A stretch of DNA of 64,000 nucleotides from Verrucomicrobiales bacterium (GTDB lineage Bacteria > Verrucomicrobiota > Verrucomicrobiia > Verrucomicrobiales > DEV007). The position numbers and the translations under genes are program-made. The notes beneath the pieces are model-generated. The model did not search any database and was not told where the DNA came from. It worked only from the letters and a program-made list of their open reading frames with translations. Within the stretch, counting starts at the first letter, position 1. The number at the start of each line of letters is the position of its first letter. This document shows positions 16,248 through 24,774 of this stretch, piece after piece. The stretch lies in the NCBI GenBank assembly GCA_002698785.1, contig PAAG01000047.1, forward strand, positions 62,001 through 126,000, written 5' to 3'.

Positions 16248-18515
16248 ATGAATGCGACTATTCTTCAGATTTCAGATCTTCATCCAGGTAAAGCTTCGAT
16301 TGACGGAACTTTCGAGTCCACGCTCGAAAGAATGATAAAGGATCTAATTGTTCCCAAGCTCAGCTCACGGCTAATTGCAACCGAAGATAAAAGTGTAAAA
16401 GACGAGCAAGTTTTTCTCGTATTGAATGGGGACTTTGTTTGTGCAAAAACGGCGGCTTCTCACAGTCCTAACTCTAAAGGAGGCCATGAAATGCAATTTA
16501 AGCTCTCTTATCGGGTACTCGTCGAATTGCTCAAGTCTGAGTGCAAGAGTAATGGGATTGAGTTCAATCTATGCGTCGCAGTTCCGGGTAATCACGACAT
16601 TACCCGTCAAAACGACTCCCAGGCGTCAATTATCTTATCTTCTGAGAGAGGTGGAGACATTGGGATCATTCCAGGGAAAGATCGTGCTGAACCTTTCAAT
16701 AGAGTTTTTTCCGACGGGCGGTTTGTCACACCTCGAGACGTTAATGATGAAAGATTTTTTGAAAAGGCTACTTCGAAACAAATCGTCTTTTGGCCCATTG
16801 ATTCTTCGACCCGATGCGGATATCGATACGAGTGTACATTTCTCCAACGGGCGGGGAAAGCAGCTAAATTACTAGCGGGAATTTCGCATATGCGCCCAAT
16901 GAGTCAGCCACCTGCGATCTTCAGGCCCAAATTAGATCTAATCGAAGTAGAAAGAGAGCATATCAGAAAGATTTCAGAAGGAATTGGCGCCCTCCCTAAT
17001 TCGCATATTTTTCCCATCGCCGTGGTTCATCACAGCCCATTTCGTACAGCGAACCGCTTTGAACCACATCTTTACAGTCAACAAGGAATGTTTCAAGACT
17101 GCTTGTTACGGAACAATTTCAAGTTGCTACTTCATGGTCACAATCACGAGTCGACTATTTGGCACTTTTCGCATCCAAAGAAGATGGAAACCACCAACAT
17201 TCCGGATGTTCGGCCATATATAGAATCGGGAATTATTTGCATTGGAGCGCCTTCACTTTGGCCCGATAACGAACAGGCTGAAAAGGGTTTCAACATCATA
17301 CGCCTACGGTCGGAGGAAGGAACCAGCATTGTCAAAGTTACACTTTTTAAGAACGTCTTCAGTAAAACGGAATTCGGACCAAGAGGTAAAGAACCCGAAC
17401 TCATCGAAACCGCCGCTAATTTGCGAGTCTCGACGACCCCTATCGAATCTTTTCCCGATCCGCATGATCGAATGAAGGCTATCGAAGTGTTCAGTCGGTA
17501 TGCTTACAGCGATGTTCCAGTGGAAGAGTTTGACCGAAGTTTTATTTCTGACACAAATGCTAGGGAGCGGCTCGAATCAATTAACCGGTGTTATTTTGAG
17601 TATTCGAAAATTGATTCGCTCCGAGAAGTCATCTTTCAGTCTCCTGGGAGTTGGAGGAATTCGGGATATATGATTTCTTCCGTGCCTCATGTAAACCAAT
17701 ACCTTCGCAGATCACATTCATTCTTGAAATCTAATTCCATCGGCGATTCAATCACACACGGGGATGTCGATTCTCGCCAAAGTCGAATCAATGATGCTTT
17801 TTCGAAAGAGATCCACGACGCAATGGTGACCTGCCTCAACCGTTCGCGGGACCTGAAACCGGGCTTCGAAGTCGGAAGTGTATTGAGCAAAAATCCGGAG
17901 GTGGGAAGATATATGTCGATACTCTTGGACTCGCTTTATCGCAGGAAAGATCAGGAATCCAAGAATTCTCTAAGTGTGTGGGGAGAATTTGAACAAGAGT
18001 CATTAGAAAGGCAGAGAAACACGGAGCATCAGATAAAAGGTATGTGTTTTGCTCGGATACTGGTGTGGCCCAGCAATTGGCTACGACGAGAGTCCGCTTT
18101 GGAGATCATTCGTTTTCATGAAGATAATTATATCCCGCTATTTTGGCTTTCGCCAGATGAAGTCACTGATTCGGATAGCGAGGACGAAGAGAATTTTGAC
18201 ATTAGAGAGGAGGTTGGCTACTTGCATATTACGGGTGTTAAAAAGCACAAGAAATCAGAGAACAAATCTGAGGCAATTTTCCTTATAGACAAATTTGGAA
18301 AAAAGCCGGACAGAAACATGTCAAGTGGTGGAGACCACGACGCTACTTCAAGAATCTGGAGCATAAAATCGGATGATCTCTTGAACACACAGGTCAGTCC
18401 TCGTTGTCAAAGCATTGAAGACGATTTCAGTTTTTTACTTGAACGTCCCAGTCTTCTATTCGCCGCAGATGCTTGGTATATTGCGAACTCAGGGATACCT
18501 ATCAAACTTGATTAA
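16248..18515 (+). CDS. large calcineurin-like metallophosphoesterase
   Basis: 755 aa. Residues 1-~340 are a calcineurin-type phosphoesterase with all metal motifs: D10-L-H12, G61-D62, G114-N-H-D117, H261-H262 and G297-H-N-H300. These enzymes hydrolyse phosphomonoesters or diesters, including cyclic nucleotides and nucleic acids. The C-terminal ~400 residues are not a family I know: they include a helical region with RRSHSFLKSNS and an alpha/beta end (WLRRESALEIIRFHEDNYIPLFWLSPDE), an overall design like that of sensor-effector defence proteins. No signal peptide. Last gene of a three-gene cluster. Confidence 0.82.
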   Translation: MNATILQISDLHPGKASIDGTFESTLERMIKDLIVPKLSSRLIATEDKSVKDEQVFLVLNGDFVCAKTAASHSPNSKGGHEMQFKLSYRVLVELLKSECKSNGIEFNLCVAVPGNHDITRQNDSQASIILSSERGGDIGIIPGKDRAEPFNRVFSDGRFVTPRDVNDERFFEKATSKQIVFWPIDSSTRCGYRYECTFLQRAGKAAKLLAGISHMRPMSQPPAIFRPKLDLIEVEREHIRKISEGIGALPNSHIFPIAVVHHSPFRTANRFEPHLYSQQGMFQDCLLRNNFKLLLHGHNHESTIWHFSHPKKMETTNIPDVRPYIESGIICIGAPSLWPDNEQAEKGFNIIRLRSEEGTSIVKVTLFKNVFSKTEFGPRGKEPELIETAANLRVSTTPIESFPDPHDRMKAIEVFSRYAYSDVPVEEFDRSFISDTNARERLESINRCYFEYSKIDSLREVIFQSPGSWRNSGYMISSVPHVNQYLRRSHSFLKSNSIGDSITHGDVDSRQSRINDAFSKEIHDAMVTCLNRSRDLKPGFEVGSVLSKNPEVGRYMSILLDSLYRRKDQESKNSLSVWGEFEQESLERQRNTEHQIKGMCFARILVWPSNWLRRESALEIIRFHEDNYIPLFWLSPDEVTDSDSEDEENFDIREEVGYLHITGVKKHKKSENKSEAIFLIDKFGKKPDRNMSSGGDHDATSRIWSIKSDDLLNTQVSPRCQSIEDDFSFLLERPSLLFAADAWYIANSGIPIKLD

Positions 18516-18544
18516 TGCCCGGAAAGCAGACTACTCAGTTTGCC

Positions 18545-18559
18545 GCGGGGTGTCCCCGC
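18545..18559. terminator. GC hairpin after the phosphoesterase gene
   Basis: GCGGGG and CCCCGC pair around a TGT loop about 30 bp after the stop codon of the phosphoesterase gene. There is no downstream T-run, so termination activity is only possible. Confidence 0.35.
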
Positions 18560-18672
18560 AGAATGGGTAGGGCCGCACAGCGTAGCCCCGAGGGAAAGCC
18601 CTTTCCCTCCGATTCTCCCTTGCCCTAACTCCTTCCTTCCCCGACACTGAAAGAACCACCCGTCCTATCTTG

Positions 18673-19308
18673 ATGCCCGAAAAGCTCAATAGCAAACAAT
18701 GGGCCCGGGCCGTCGCCTCCCGCCGCACCGTCGAACCCAAACCCTTCACCGAGCAGGTGCGCCAGCAAAAGGCTACCCGGCCCTCCAGCCTGACCGGTAA
18801 AGAATGGACAAAGCGAATCGAACAGGTCCGTCAATCCACCAAAGGCGGAGGACGACACCGAGGCCTTACGCCGCCCTCCCACAGCAAAGTCCGGCAACGC
18901 CAGATCGGCGGCTTCCTCAAATCCAACCAGCCCAAGAGCCGACCTATTCTAACTGAAGCACAACGGCAGGCCCTTCCCAAAACCGGCGACCAGACTCCTA
19001 AAAAGGGAATCAACGCCGAAAGCTGGACCTACGACCACCGCAAAGCCACCGCCGCCCGCCGCAACATCACTACCCAACCCGGCGAAAAGAAAGGCATCAA
19101 TGCCGGGAAATGGCATTACGACCATCAGAAAGCCAAAAGCCAGCAAAAGACCGGCACCAAAGTCAAACCTACCACCCACCTTTCCCCCGAAAAGAAACGA
19201 ACCCAGAGCGATGCCATTGCCAAACACCAGCCGAGGCAACCCGCCCGACCGACCCAGCCCAAGGCAAAACCCGCTCCGAAAACACCGCCCCGCACTCCGC
19301 GGAAATAA
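18673..19308 (+). CDS. very basic repeat protein of the mobilisation block
   Basis: 211 aa from the ATG at 18673. Very rich in Lys, Arg, Gln and Pro. Two near-identical motifs occur, KKGINAESWTYDHRKA and KKGINAGKWHYDHQKA (~residues 115-130 and 139-155), and the N-terminus has another loose pair (KQWARAV, KEWTKRI). The C-terminal ~50 residues are low-complexity Pro/Lys/Arg. It has the same strong preference for C in third codon positions as the relaxase gene. Inferred: a DNA-binding accessory protein of mobilisation; no known family. Confidence 0.6.
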   Translation: MPEKLNSKQWARAVASRRTVEPKPFTEQVRQQKATRPSSLTGKEWTKRIEQVRQSTKGGGRHRGLTPPSHSKVRQRQIGGFLKSNQPKSRPILTEAQRQALPKTGDQTPKKGINAESWTYDHRKATAARRNITTQPGEKKGINAGKWHYDHQKAKSQQKTGTKVKPTTHLSPEKKRTQSDAIAKHQPRQPARPTQPKAKPAPKTPPRTPRK

Positions 19309-19311
19309 CAC

Positions 19312-19851
19312 TCACCGGTGCTGGTAGCAATAGCTGCCTCCCCGCACCATCCGCTTACAGCGATATCCCTTCTGCGTGTAGCCCGCACACTGCCGCGAGC
19401 TGGTAGACGAAGAATACGACGAAGAACGGGAGGGCGACGACAACAACCCAAACCCTGAGCTACCCGACGAAGATCCCGAGTTCGAAGCTCCCGAAGAAGA
19501 ACTCGAAGCCCCCGAAGAGTTACCGTAGCGGGACACCCGATCCTCCTTGTAGCGTGTAGTGGAAACCGGCGTGGAACTGGAAAGAGCCTTGCGGGACGAA
19601 TTCACCGGCTGTTTTGCCGCCTTGTACTTGTCCTCCTCAAACCCGAAAGTCCACAGATCCGGAACCGGAATCACCGCATAATCCAGGAACACCTCCCCGC
19701 CTCCCTCATAAGCAATCCGTATCCCTAGATCCGTCTTTTCCCGAAGCCGGATATCCTTGAAGACCCTTCCGTCCCTGGTCGTCAAATCATAAGCCGGCAG
19801 TGGAACCGCCAACAGACAAACTGCCAGAACCGCGATGCCGAACGCTTTCAT
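19312..19851 (-). CDS. exported protein with C-terminal Cys/His (DUF5763-like) motif
   Basis: 179 aa from the ATG at 19851. Residues 1-18 are a signal peptide (MKAFGIAVLAVCLLAVPLPA). Residues ~20-70 form a small beta domain (TTRDGRVFKDIRLREK, IRIAYEGGGEVFLDY), followed by a ~70-residue Ser-rich linker. The end, CAGYTQKGYRCKRMVRGGSYCYQH, matches the C-x-T-x-x-G-x-x-C...C-x-x-H motif of DUF5763-type putative zinc-binding tails. The start overlaps the stop of the DUF350 gene (ATGA). Function unknown. Confidence 0.7.
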   Translation of the reverse strand: MKAFGIAVLAVCLLAVPLPAYDLTTRDGRVFKDIRLREKTDLGIRIAYEGGGEVFLDYAVIPVPDLWTFGFEEDKYKAAKQPVNSSRKALSSSTPVSTTRYKEDRVSRYGNSSGASSSSSGASNSGSSSGSSGFGLLSSPSRSSSYSSSTSSRQCAGYTQKGYRCKRMVRGGSYCYQHR

Positions 19852-20075
19852 GATCCCGGCAAAATGGCAGCAGCAATAACAATCGCCAGCGAAAGAATCA
19901 CCGCCGCCGTGACAATCGCCACTGCGATGTTTCCCTTCTTCAGTTCCTCCCACTCATCCACCGGAGTGATCCAGTCCCATACCTTGATCAAAATTCCCAG
20001 AGCCACCGCCATCATGATCGAACCGGCGACCCCATAGGCAAACAACACCAGAATATTATAAAGAACAGGATGCAT
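19848..20075 (-). CDS. DUF350-like small membrane protein
   Basis: 75 aa with two membrane segments (~8-30 and ~50-72) around the loop WDWITPVDEWEELKKGNIAVAI. The E-x-x-K-G-N-x-A-V-A-I motif at the start of the second segment is characteristic of DUF350. The family is of unknown function and often lies beside exported proteins and putative peptidases. It is translationally coupled to the exported Ser-rich protein downstream. Confidence 0.8.
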   Translation of the reverse strand: MHPVLYNILVLFAYGVAGSIMMAVALGILIKVWDWITPVDEWEELKKGNIAVAIVTAAVILSLAIVIAAAILPGS

Positions 20076-20340
20076 AATCAGAAAAGGTGAAGGTCAAATT
20101 GTGGCGAAGACAATCACATGCCGCAAGAGAATTATCTACACAAGACCTACCGTTCCCGCCACACGAACGGCCCCTCGCCCCAGAGAACCCACCGGACTTC
20201 CCGCACCCATGCCTACCCGGCAATAATGCTTCCACTTTCTCACTGCAGTAGCCCAAAATCATTAAAGACCGAGACCGGTATGATTCCGGAATCGGACTTT
20301 CTAAAATGTGACATGAGTGGCAGAAAGCAACCCAACAGAG

Positions 20341-21117
20341 TCATTCCTCCAAATCATTTTCCGCATCGCGCTCGAATCGATACCCCCGCATACGGCACTT
20401 CATCACGTTTTCATCGTCATTCTCTCCGATGATTTCGATCGATCTATCTCCTGATCCAGTGTAGAGCCACCCTGTTGCCTGCCCCTTGTGATACCCCGAA
20501 ATTCCCGCAATGCTGTAAGGATTGGCAACAGCATGGGCACGTGCCGCCATTTTGTCACCACCATCCTGGCCATACATTTCCACTTCGACAGCATAGGTCA
20601 TGACCGGAGCGTAATCATCAACATCCTTGGTAGTAGCATTGTATGTCCCATCTGGATTCACATTGTCATCCAAAACGATTTGGCTGGCAAAATAATACAC
20701 ATCCCCGATACGGCGCGTGTGCTTGAGAGAAGAAGTCGCATTCTCGTACAAAATCGCCCCAACGCACCTATCCTCTCCATCATACCATCCTTGAGCGGAA
20801 TCGCTCCAAACCGGTTCGGTCAACGAATCATAGAACGAAGGAGACGGGTAGGAACTGGCGGAATGATCGATATAGAAATAAACCGCATCATCCGCCCCCG
20901 GCGTCACGGTGATATCCAGCATTGCCACTGAAGTCACCTCCCAGTAGTAGCCGCTGCATTCACCGTATCCGACTACAATCCGGACCGTATCCGAATCTTC
21001 GTAATCCACGTGAGCCCCTTTGATTGTCCCGACTGGAACGGGCAGGTTGAACGAATTGGCTCGAAGAACCCCGGAAAAAACGAACAAAACCGATAGAATT
21101 ATATAATTGATTTTCAT
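20341..21117 (-). CDS. exported beta-rich protein of unknown function
   Basis: 258 aa from the ATG at 21117 (MKINYIILSVLFVFSGVLRANS), which gives a clear signal peptide. The mature part is strand-rich with many Tyr, Asp and Ser and no Cys pair pattern that I can assign (YEDSDTVRIVVGYGECSGYYWEV, DAVYFYIDHSASSYPSPSFYD, DVYYFASQIVLDDNVNPDG). It resembles phage tail-fibre or beta-sandwich surface proteins in composition only. It lies just upstream of the relaxase on the other strand. Confidence 0.65.
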   Translation of the reverse strand: MKINYIILSVLFVFSGVLRANSFNLPVPVGTIKGAHVDYEDSDTVRIVVGYGECSGYYWEVTSVAMLDITVTPGADDAVYFYIDHSASSYPSPSFYDSLTEPVWSDSAQGWYDGEDRCVGAILYENATSSLKHTRRIGDVYYFASQIVLDDNVNPDGTYNATTKDVDDYAPVMTYAVEVEMYGQDGGDKMAARAHAVANPYSIAGISGYHKGQATGWLYTGSGDRSIEIIGENDDENVMKCRMRGYRFERDAENDLEE

Positions 21118-21270
21118 ACCTACATTAATAGGCGAATACCATATGTACGTTACAGTTTCATTTTTGACACACACCCAGAAAACCCGCACATCACCCCACC
21201 CGACTGAAACTAGAGAATCGCCAAAACATCCCCTCGCCTAATTCCCTACCTCATGCTACCCTGATTCCCT

Positions 21271-24200
21271 ATGATTCGCGTGGTGGCCAGCACGAGCGGC
21301 GTTTCCGCCAGGGCTTATTTCCGCAGCGGCTTGGCCCGCGCCGATTACTATACCGATGAAATCCTCGGGAAGTGGCACGGCAAAGCCGCCGCCACCCTCG
21401 GCCTGACCGGCGAAGTCAAAGAAGAGCAATTCGCCCGCCTCCTCGACAACCACCACCCCACAACCGGCGACAAACTCAATCCCCGCGTCAACACTTCCCG
21501 CACCGTGGGCTGGGACATCAACTTCCACGCCCCCAAATCCTTCAGCCTCGCCCTTTCCCTCGGAAACGACCCGCGCCTCCTCCAGGCCTTCCGCGACAGC
21601 GTGCAGGATACCATGGCCGACATCGAAGCCCAAACCCAGACCCGCGTCCGCATTCACGGGGCCGACCGGGACCGCGATACCGGCAACCTCTGCTGGGCCG
21701 AATTCGTCCACCTCACCGCCCGCCCTATCGGAGGCATTCCCGATCCCCACACCCACGTACATGCCTACGTCTTCAACACCACCTTCGATCCCACCGAATC
21801 CCGCTGGAAAGCCGCCAAGATCCAGCAAGCCCGCCGCGACCTACCCCTCCACCAGGCCCGATTCCACGCCCGCCTCGCCCTCCGCACCAAAGCCCTTGGC
21901 TACCAGGTCCAGCGCACCCGTTCCGGCTGGGAAATCGCCGGAATGCCCCGCCCGCTGATCGACAAATTCTCCCGCCGCACCGCCGAGATCGAACGCCTCG
22001 CCCGAGAACAACACCTCACCGATCCCGAAAAAGACAAACTCGGAGCCCTCACCCGCCAAGGCAAACGCCGCGGCCTCACCGAAACCGAACTCACCCAGGC
22101 CTGGCAGGCCCGCCTCACCCCCGAAGACATCACCCAGCTCCAACATACCCGCACCCAACCAGCTCCCCCCTACCTCAGCGCGAAACAAGCCCTCGACCAC
22201 GCCTTCGAAAAGCTCTTCGCCCGCGATGCCGTCGTCCGCCGCAACCGACTCCTCGCCGAAGCCCTCCGCTATGGCGTCGGCCAGGTCACCCCCGAAGCGA
22301 TCGAAGCCGAATACCGCACCCGCAAAGTCTGGGAAAAACAGGTCCACGGAGACCTCCTCCTCACCCATGACGAAGTCCTCGCCGAAGAAATCTCCCTTGT
22401 GACCCAAGTCCGCGCCGGAAAAGGTCGTTACCCCTCCCTCGTTCCCGGTTCCCACCGCTTCCGCACCCATTTCCTGAGTGACGAACAACAGGCTGCCGTT
22501 TCCCACATCCTTCACTCCCACGACCGCGTCATCGCCGTGCGCGGTGGAGCCGGAACCGGCAAAACCACCGCCATGCAGGAAGCCGTCGCGGCCCTCGAAT
22601 CACACGGCCATACCGTCCTTGCCCTCGCTCCCTCCGCCGACGCCTCCCGCGACACCCTGCGCGAGGCCGGATTCCCCAACGCCGAAACTGCCGCCCACTA
22701 CCTCGCCAATCCCAAACTCCAGCAACAGACCAAAGGCCAGGTTCTCTGGATCGACGAAGCCAGCCTCCTCGGCACCCGCGATCTCCACGCCCTCCTCCAG
22801 ACCGCCGGACCCGACACCCGCATCCTCCTCACCGGCGACACCAGACAACACGCCCCCGTAGCCCGCGGCGATGCCTTCCGTACCCTCCAGCAATTCGCCG
22901 GACTGCGCCCCGCCGAAATCACCCGCATTCGCCGCCAGAAACCCGAAACCTACCGCGAAGCGGTGTCCGACCTGAGCAAGGGCGATCTCCCCAACGCCTT
23001 CCTCAAACTTGACGCCATGGGAGCCCTTCGCGAAATCCCTGATCGCGAAGAACGCCACCGCCAACTCGCCCAGGACTACCTCACCCTGAGCCTGAGCAAG
23101 ACCGCTCCCCTTGTCGTGTCCCCGACCCGCGCCGAAGGCCGCCAAGTCACCGCCGCGATCCGCGAGAAACTCTTCGAGGCGAAGCGGCTCCGCGACGAAC
23201 ACACCTTCCCCTGCTACCGCAACCTTCATTGGGAAACCGCCGAGAAGCGCGAGCCCGAACACTATTCCCCCGGTCTCCTCATCCAGTACCACCAGAACGG
23301 CAAAGGCGTCAAACGCGGGCAGCGTTTGACCGTAACCGAAATCACTCCCCAGGGCGATATCCTCGTGCAATCCAAGAACGAAACACCCCGGCCCCTCAAC
23401 CTGACCGAAACCAAAAAGTTCCAGGTCTTCGCCCACGAAACCATTTCCCTCGCCCACGGCGACCGCATCCGCCTGACCCGCAATGGTTTCAGCCGGGACG
23501 GCCGCCGCCATAGCAACGGCAACCTTCGCGAAATCGAAGGCTTCACCCCCGAAGGCCACCTCCGCCTCACCACCGGGGCCATCCTCGACAAGAACGACGG
23601 CCACTGGACCCACGGCTACTGCACGACATCCCACGCCTCCCAGAGCAAGAGTGTTAAGGATGTCCTTATCGCCCAATCCTCCGACAGCTTCGCCGCCGCG
23701 AGCCGAGAACAGTTCTACGTTTCCGTGAGCCGGGGCAAAGAACGCGTCCAGATCTACACCGACGACCGCACCGCCCTCCAGGAAGCCGTGGGGATTTCCG
23801 CGAAACGGCGCTCCGCCCTTGAACTGGCCAAAGCGACCGGACGCGATTGGAACGCCCTCCTCGAAAAAGAACTCGACCGCGAGGGCTGGCGCAAGACAGT
23901 TGCCAAAAAAGGAACCAAGGAAGCCGCTCGCGAGTTTCTCACGAAGCTCCATCCCCCGAAAAAATCCTCACCAACCAACCAACGCTGGACCGACTATCTC
24001 ACTCAGCGCCGGGGTTACGGCGAGTTCCGCTCCCCCAACGCCCCGCGTCATCTCCACCCGAAACAGACTACCCAACCTAGCAAGACACCCCGTCCGCAGC
24101 CCGAACGCACCCACCTCCTGCGCAAGTTCACCGCCCACCTGAAGAGCGCGCAAGAATGGATGACCTCCACCCGCGTGCTCCGCAACGCTCAGCGAATCGC

Positions 24201-24330
24201 CCAGCAACGCATCCGCCAGATCCGAGCCTTCACCCACCGCCATGCCGATCCTGCCAAAACACCCGTGAAGACTTCCTTAAAACCGGTCCGGACCGCTACA
24301 GTGCAACGCCCGGCCATTCCACACCGGTAA
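21271..24330 (+). CDS. MobF-type conjugative relaxase with helicase domain
   Basis: 1,019 aa. The N-terminal TrwC-type relaxase has candidate nicking tyrosines Y16, Y26 and Y27 and the metal triad H160-x-H162-x-H164 in DPHTHVHAYVFN. A RecD/TraI-like helicase follows, with Walker A RGGAGTGKTT near 425-433 and Walker B LWIDEAS near 492. The last ~150 residues are basic (DNA-binding tail). The enzyme nicks oriT and unwinds the transferred strand. It is shorter than F TraI (~1,750 aa) but normal for mobilisable MobF elements. A small acidic gene follows 21 bp on. No coupling protein or secretion gene is visible. Confidence 0.93.
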   Translation: MIRVVASTSGVSARAYFRSGLARADYYTDEILGKWHGKAAATLGLTGEVKEEQFARLLDNHHPTTGDKLNPRVNTSRTVGWDINFHAPKSFSLALSLGNDPRLLQAFRDSVQDTMADIEAQTQTRVRIHGADRDRDTGNLCWAEFVHLTARPIGGIPDPHTHVHAYVFNTTFDPTESRWKAAKIQQARRDLPLHQARFHARLALRTKALGYQVQRTRSGWEIAGMPRPLIDKFSRRTAEIERLAREQHLTDPEKDKLGALTRQGKRRGLTETELTQAWQARLTPEDITQLQHTRTQPAPPYLSAKQALDHAFEKLFARDAVVRRNRLLAEALRYGVGQVTPEAIEAEYRTRKVWEKQVHGDLLLTHDEVLAEEISLVTQVRAGKGRYPSLVPGSHRFRTHFLSDEQQAAVSHILHSHDRVIAVRGGAGTGKTTAMQEAVAALESHGHTVLALAPSADASRDTLREAGFPNAETAAHYLANPKLQQQTKGQVLWIDEASLLGTRDLHALLQTAGPDTRILLTGDTRQHAPVARGDAFRTLQQFAGLRPAEITRIRRQKPETYREAVSDLSKGDLPNAFLKLDAMGALREIPDREERHRQLAQDYLTLSLSKTAPLVVSPTRAEGRQVTAAIREKLFEAKRLRDEHTFPCYRNLHWETAEKREPEHYSPGLLIQYHQNGKGVKRGQRLTVTEITPQGDILVQSKNETPRPLNLTETKKFQVFAHETISLAHGDRIRLTRNGFSRDGRRHSNGNLREIEGFTPEGHLRLTTGAILDKNDGHWTHGYCTTSHASQSKSVKDVLIAQSSDSFAAASREQFYVSVSRGKERVQIYTDDRTALQEAVGISAKRRSALELAKATGRDWNALLEKELDREGWRKTVAKKGTKEAAREFLTKLHPPKKSSPTNQRWTDYLTQRRGYGEFRSPNAPRHLHPKQTTQPSKTPRPQPERTHLLRKFTAHLKSAQEWMTSTRVLRNAQRIAQQRIRQIRAFTHRHADPAKTPVKTSLKPVRTATVQRPAIPHR

Positions 24331-24351
24331 CCCAACCTAGCAAGAGCACCC

Positions 24352-24774
24352 ATGCCCTCCAATCCCATCGAAGACATCCTCGCCGACCGCCGCAACAAAA
24401 GCGCCCCCGAAGACGAAACCGATCCGAATAAGTTCTATTCCGTGCTCTCCGCTGAAGGCTACCAGGAAAACTTCCTCGAGATCCGCTTCCGGGACGGCCT
24501 CCGTACCTGCTTCGCCTACCCCGACCTCAACTGGTTCAACCACGATCCCGACGAAGGCACCCTCGACCTCGAGTTCGGCGGATTTCTCGTCACCCTCGTG
24601 GGACGAGGCCTCGGCGACCGCCTCTTCCATGCCATCAAATCCAAACGCGCCGCCTGGGTCAAAGAAGCCGATTCCGACTTTCAGGACAATTCCGACAACG
24701 AAGTCTACATCGAAAAAATTCTCATCAGCCCACCCCAGGGCTTTGGCGAGAGTGAAGAGGAGGAAAACGAATGA
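24352..24774 (+). CDS. small acidic protein linked to the relaxase
   Basis: 140 aa, cytoplasmic and acidic at both ends (C-terminal ESEEEENE). The core has strands and one helix (FLEIRFRDGLRTCFAYPDLNWF, LDLEFGGFLVTLVGRGLGDRLFHAI). It starts 21 bp after the relaxase stop and overlaps the next start by 4 bp (ATGA), with AGGAGGAAAACG just before it serving that gene. Probably a relaxase-operon accessory. Family not recognised. Confidence 0.68.
   Translation: MPSNPIEDILADRRNKSAPEDETDPNKFYSVLSAEGYQENFLEIRFRDGLRTCFAYPDLNWFNHDPDEGTLDLEFGGFLVTLVGRGLGDRLFHAIKSKRAAWVKEADSDFQDNSDNEVYIEKILISPPQGFGESEEEENE

Noticed and set aside
18949-19311. 120-codon minus-strand Gly/Phe-rich frame opposite the basic repeat protein
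   Set aside because: Composition explained as the antisense of Lys/Pro-rich codons; the plus frame has repeated motifs and matching codon style.
22600-23952. 450-codon minus-strand frame across the relaxase gene
   Set aside because: Gly/Ala/Val/Phe-rich translation is the mirror of C-ending codons in the plus-strand relaxase, whose relaxase and helicase motifs are unambiguous.
24070-24345. 16-bp direct repeat (ACCCAACCTAGCAAGA) at 24070 and 24330 near the relaxase 3' end
   Set aside because: A single 16-bp match within C-rich coding DNA; too short to claim as an attachment site or oriT element.
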